A stretch of 7,784 bases of DNA. It comes from an uncultured Clostridia bacterium. GTDB lineage: Bacteria > Bacillota > Clostridia > TANB77 > UBA1234. A program made the translations under genes and the position numbers. Where the stretch lies: contig CANQLS010000070.1 in assembly GCA_947624765.1 (NCBI GenBank), forward strand, positions 1 to 7,784, written 5' to 3'. Every line of letters begins with the position of its first letter. Within the stretch, counting starts at the first letter, position 1. Shown in pieces: positions 5,303 to 7,784 of this stretch. The notes beneath the pieces were generated by a model. It was not told where the DNA came from. It searched no databases and saw only the letters and a program-made list of their open reading frames with translations.

Positions 5303-6130
5303 ATGGCATTAATTAATGGAAAATATGTTTCTGAAAAAATGAAGCAAGAACTAAAAGAGAAGTTATTACATTTAAAACGTAAGCCTGGATTAGCAGTAAT
5401 TCGTATTGGAGAAGATGCTGCTTCAAAAATATATGTAAATTTAAAGGCTAAGATGTGCGAAGAATTGGGAATTACTTTTATGGAGTATCATTTAGATTCA
5501 AATATTCAGCAAGAAGATTTAATGGGACTTATTTATCAATTAAATGCTAATGATGAGATAACGGCTATTTTGTTACAAAGTCCTATTCCTTATCATTTGA
5601 ATATTTTGCAAGCTTTTGAGGCAATAGATCCAGCTAAAGATGTTGATGGCTTTCATCCAACTAATGTTGGAAGATTAGCGCTAGGCCTAGAAGGCTTTGC
5701 CCCATGCACGCCAGTTGGTGTAATGAAGTTGTTAGAAGAATATAACATTAATGTAGAAGGGAAACATTGTGTTGTAATTGGCAGAAGTAATATTGTTGGT
5801 AGACCTATGGCTCAATTATTAATCAATGCAAATGCAACAGTTACAGTATGCCATTCTAAAACAAAGAATTTAGCAGAAATTACGAAGACTGCTGATGTTG
5901 TAGTTGTAGCTATTGGAAAACCTCATTATATTACAGCAGATATGATTAAAGAAGGGGCTGTTGTAATAGATGTTGGTATTAACAGATTACCAGATTCTAA
6001 AAAGGTTGTGGGCGATGTTGATTTCGATAATGTAAAAGATAAATGTAGTTATATTACACCGGTACCTGGAGGAGTAGGACCGATGACTATTATAACTTTA
6101 ATGGAAAATGTTATAAAAACAGCTGAATAG
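5303..6130 (+). CDS. folD: Bifunctional methylenetetrahydrofolate dehydrogenase/cyclohydrolase
   Basis: The 275-residue product interconverts 5,10-methylene-THF, methenyl-THF and 10-formyl-THF in the cytoplasm, feeding purine and formyl-Met synthesis. The catalytic segment S41-K-I-Y44-V-N-L-K48 holds the conserved Tyr and Lys. Next come LLQSPIP (90-96, usually QLPLP in the family), KDVDGFHPTN (112-121), PCTPVGV (134-140), the NADP-binding GRSNIVGRPMA (160-170) and the C-terminal PVPGGVGPMT (253-262). Length is full. AAGGAGG (5289-5295) overlaps the uppP stop codon and lies seven bases before ATG 5303, so translation and transcription are probably coupled to uppP. A strong terminator closes the unit. 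Confidence 0.97.
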   Translation: MALINGKYVSEKMKQELKEKLLHLKRKPGLAVIRIGEDAASKIYVNLKAKMCEELGITFMEYHLDSNIQQEDLMGLIYQLNANDEITAILLQSPIPYHLNILQAFEAIDPAKDVDGFHPTNVGRLALGLEGFAPCTPVGVMKLLEEYNINVEGKHCVVIGRSNIVGRPMAQLLINANATVTVCHSKTKNLAEITKTADVVVVAIGKPHYITADMIKEGAVVIDVGINRLPDSKKVVGDVDFDNVKDKCSYITPVPGGVGPMTIITLMENVIKTAE

Positions 6131-6144
6131 TATATTTTTTTGGT

Positions 6145-6172
6145 AAGGGGCGTATTTTTTGCGTCCCTTTTT
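6145..6172 (+). terminator. Intrinsic terminator after folD
   Basis: AAGGGGCG (6145-6152) pairs with CGTCCCTT (6162-6169), eight pairs with one G-U, around a 9-base loop, followed by a T-run to 6172. It closes the uppP-folD unit. Confidence 0.85.
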
Positions 6173-6187
6173 CTTGTTTCATATAAA
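6159..6187 (+). promoter_or_regulatory. Possible dprA promoter overlapping the folD terminator
   Basis: TTGCGT (6159-6164), a 17-nt spacer and TATAAA (6182-6187, five of six). The -35 has only the TTG core and lies within the terminator hairpin, so support is modest. Confidence 0.35.
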
Positions 6188-6211
6188 AAGGCGAAAAGGA
6201 TGATTTGAACT

Positions 6212-7066
6212 ATGAATTATTGGATATGGTTTTCTAATATAAAAGGACTTGGCGTTAAACAAAAGAAAATATTATTAGAAAAAGTGGGTTCACCAGATAA
6301 AATTTTTAAAGAGAAAATAGAGAATATAGAAAAAATTGACGGAATTCATAAAAATGTAATTGAAAATTGGGAACAAAGTAAGGATATTTTACTTCTTAAT
6401 AGGTATGAAAAATATATGGAAGAACATGAAATTATGGTTATTAGTATAGAAGATAAAAGTTATCCTGCCGCTTTAAAAGAAATTTATGATGCTCCAATAA
6501 CACTTTATGCTAAAGGGGATATTTCTCTTTTAGGTAAAAAATCAATTGCAATGGTGGGGTGCAGAAAAGCAAGTAGTTATGGGTTGAAAATTGCAAAAGA
6601 TTTAGCATATCAATTAGCAGAAAAACATATAGTAATAGTGAGTGGACTGGCTAAAGGGATTGATGCTGCTTCTCACACAGGAGCCTTGACTGCAAATGGA
6701 GAAACTGTTGCAGTATTAGGATGCGGTATAGATATTTGCTACCCGCAGGAGAATATTTCTATTTATAAAGATATTATGAAAAATGGTCTTTTGTTATCAG
6801 AATATATTGTTGGAACAAGCCCCGATGCTAGAAATTTTCCAGCCAGAAATCGTATTATAAGTGGTTTATCAAATGGAGTTTTGGTGATAGAAGCGGAGAA
6901 AAAAAGTGGTTCGCTAATTACCGCTGATTTTGCATTAGAGCAAGGGCGAGAAGTATATGCTATTCCTGGAAATATTTCTTCTTTGCAAAGTGAGGGAACA
7001 AATGAGTTAATTAAACAAGGTGCTAAAGTTGTAACAAATATTCAGGATGTTTTAGAAGATTTATAA
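6212..7066 (+). CDS. dprA: DNA processing protein DprA/Smf, short form without C-terminal winged helix
   Basis: DprA binds incoming single-stranded DNA and loads RecA during natural transformation; the gene is also widespread in species not known to be competent. The 284-residue product has an N-terminal helix-rich segment with a GLGVKQKKILLEKVG-type helix-hairpin-helix motif (12-26), SYPAAL (83-88), then the Rossmann-like core: VGCRKASSYG (115-124), SGLAKGIDAASHTGAL (144-159), FPARNRIISGLS (209-220), EAEKKSGSLIT (227-237) and PGNISSLQSEG (252-262). It ends at residue 284, just after IKQGAKVV. The winged-helix domain present in many DprA proteins of about 360 residues is absent, and no frameshift or continuing frame follows the TAA. 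AAAAGGA (6194-6200) is a ribosome binding site about 11 bases from ATG 6212. Confidence 0.94.
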   Translation: MNYWIWFSNIKGLGVKQKKILLEKVGSPDKIFKEKIENIEKIDGIHKNVIENWEQSKDILLLNRYEKYMEEHEIMVISIEDKSYPAALKEIYDAPITLYAKGDISLLGKKSIAMVGCRKASSYGLKIAKDLAYQLAEKHIVIVSGLAKGIDAASHTGALTANGETVAVLGCGIDICYPQENISIYKDIMKNGLLLSEYIVGTSPDARNFPARNRIISGLSNGVLVIEAEKKSGSLITADFALEQGREVYAIPGNISSLQSEGTNELIKQGAKVVTNIQDVLEDL

Positions 7067-7134
7067 AATTTTGTCTTGAATATTATACTTTTCTAGCGAT
7101 TTATGAAATTACCATGATTTCTTGTGTCATTTTA

Positions 7135-7163
7135 TTTACTTTTTTTTTATTTTCATATATAAT
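7135..7163 (+). promoter_or_regulatory. Promoter of the PBP gene
   Basis: TTTACT (7135-7140), a 17-nt spacer and a perfect TATAAT (7158-7163), 28 bases before the ATG. The spacer is mostly T, typical of strong low-GC promoters. Confidence 0.75.
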
Positions 7164-7191
7164 AAGCGTGTAATTGATAGGAGGAAGAAAT

Positions 7192-7784
7192 ATGCCAAAA
7201 AATAATGAAAGGGCAAAATCAAACAGAAGTAAGAAAGGTAAGAAACATCCCATTTTAAAAGTGATTATTTTTGTTATTTTGTTTTTTATTTTAATGGGTG
7301 TAGGATTATTTGCAGGCTTTGTATATTCAATTATCAATGGAGCAGGAGAATTATCTAAGGCAGATTTTGAAATTAATAAATTTACTACATATATATACGA
7401 TAAATACGGAAATGAGTATACAACTGTAAATAGTGGAGAAAATAGAACATATGCTTCATTATCAGAAGTATCACCTTATTTGCCAAAAGCATTTATAGCA
7501 ATTGAAGATGAACGTTTTGAAACACATAATGGTATTGACTTAAAGAGAACTATTGGTGCTACCGTAAAATATTTGCTAAGTAAGATAGGAATTGGCAAAG
7601 CTTCTTATGGTGGTAGTACAATTACTCAGCAGGTAATTAAGAAGGTAACAGAAGATGATGATAGGGATTGGACAAGAAAAGCAAGAGAAATTGTAAGAGC
7701 TCTTCAGTTGGAACAATGGCTTTCAAAAGATCAAATTATTGAGTTATATATGAATTTGATTTATCTAGGCGAAGGTGCTTATGG
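7192..7784 (+). CDS. Class A penicillin-binding protein, N-terminal part (GT51 transglycosylase), 3' end outside window
   Basis: The frame is open from ATG 7192 to the window end (197 complete codons). AGGAGG (7179-7184) lies seven bases upstream. The product has a short basic cytoplasmic tail, one membrane anchor (about residues 23-45, VIIFVILFFILMGVG and on), then the lipid II glycosyltransferase domain. All four visible GT51 motifs are intact: EDERFETHNGID with the catalytic Glu (about 103-114), GGSTITQQ (about 140-147), RKAREIVRALQLE (about 162-174) and KDQIIELYMNLIYLGEGAYG at the end. This enzyme polymerises glycan strands outside the membrane; the transpeptidase domain expected downstream is not visible, so a monofunctional glycosyltransferase remains possible. 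It acts on lipid II, whose carrier UppP recycles, but it has its own promoter. Confidence 0.94.
   Translation, partial: MPKNNERAKSNRSKKGKKHPILKVIIFVILFFILMGVGLFAGFVYSIINGAGELSKADFEINKFTTYIYDKYGNEYTTVNSGENRTYASLSEVSPYLPKAFIAIEDERFETHNGIDLKRTIGATVKYLLSKIGIGKASYGGSTITQQVIKKVTEDDDRDWTRKAREIVRALQLEQWLSKDQIIELYMNLIYLGEGAY

Noticed and set aside
7104..7125. GAAAT/ATTTC hairpin as dprA terminator
   Set aside because: Only five AT-rich pairs and no adjacent T-run; too weak to call.

Overview
The window is AT-rich, apart from one short intergenic element. Genes have strong AGGAGG-type ribosome binding sites and sigma-A type promoters. A membrane-anchored polysaccharide deacetylase, UppP, FolD, DprA and a class A penicillin-binding protein sit close together. 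This fits a low-GC Bacillota, probably a Clostridia or Lachnospiraceae-like bacterium; that assignment is inference from composition and gene content. All supported genes are on the + strand.

Layout. Positions 1-711 hold the 3' part of a PdaB-like polysaccharide deacetylase, broken by a one-base frameshift at about 141. A complete tRNA-Ser(GGA) follows at 838-926. From inside the T-arm of that tRNA, a 59-bp segment (905-963) recurs at 2470-2528 with two mismatches. The roughly 1.56 kb between the copies carries its own near-consensus promoter, a structured leader or small RNA with a terminator, a NUDIX hydrolase gene, a second leader with a mini-ORF, and a short inorganic-pyrophosphatase-like gene. 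This is the pattern left by site-specific integration into the 3' end of a tRNA gene, yet no recombinase is present. I read it as a cargo-only, tRNA-nested islet. The tRNA's likely original terminator now lies on the far side, at 2494-2542.

Downstream is ordinary chromosome. A canonical family I pyrophosphatase (ppa) has its own promoter and appears cotranscribed with a membrane-anchored seven-TPR protein. Next comes a more GC-rich, highly self-complementary intergenic element (4369-4477) that looks like a dispersed structured repeat. The uppP-folD pair follows, closed by a good intrinsic terminator. After it come a short dprA lacking the usual C-terminal winged-helix domain, and the 5' part of a class A PBP gene that runs off the window.

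Functional links. PdaB-like, UppP and PBP belong to envelope and peptidoglycan metabolism. FolD is one-carbon metabolism and DprA is DNA processing. The islet adds NUDIX and PPase-like functions, both of phosphoanhydride chemistry, immediately upstream of the housekeeping ppa. The strongest candidates for something undescribed are the recombinase-free tRNA-Ser islet, its structured leader RNA, and the intergenic repeat element.
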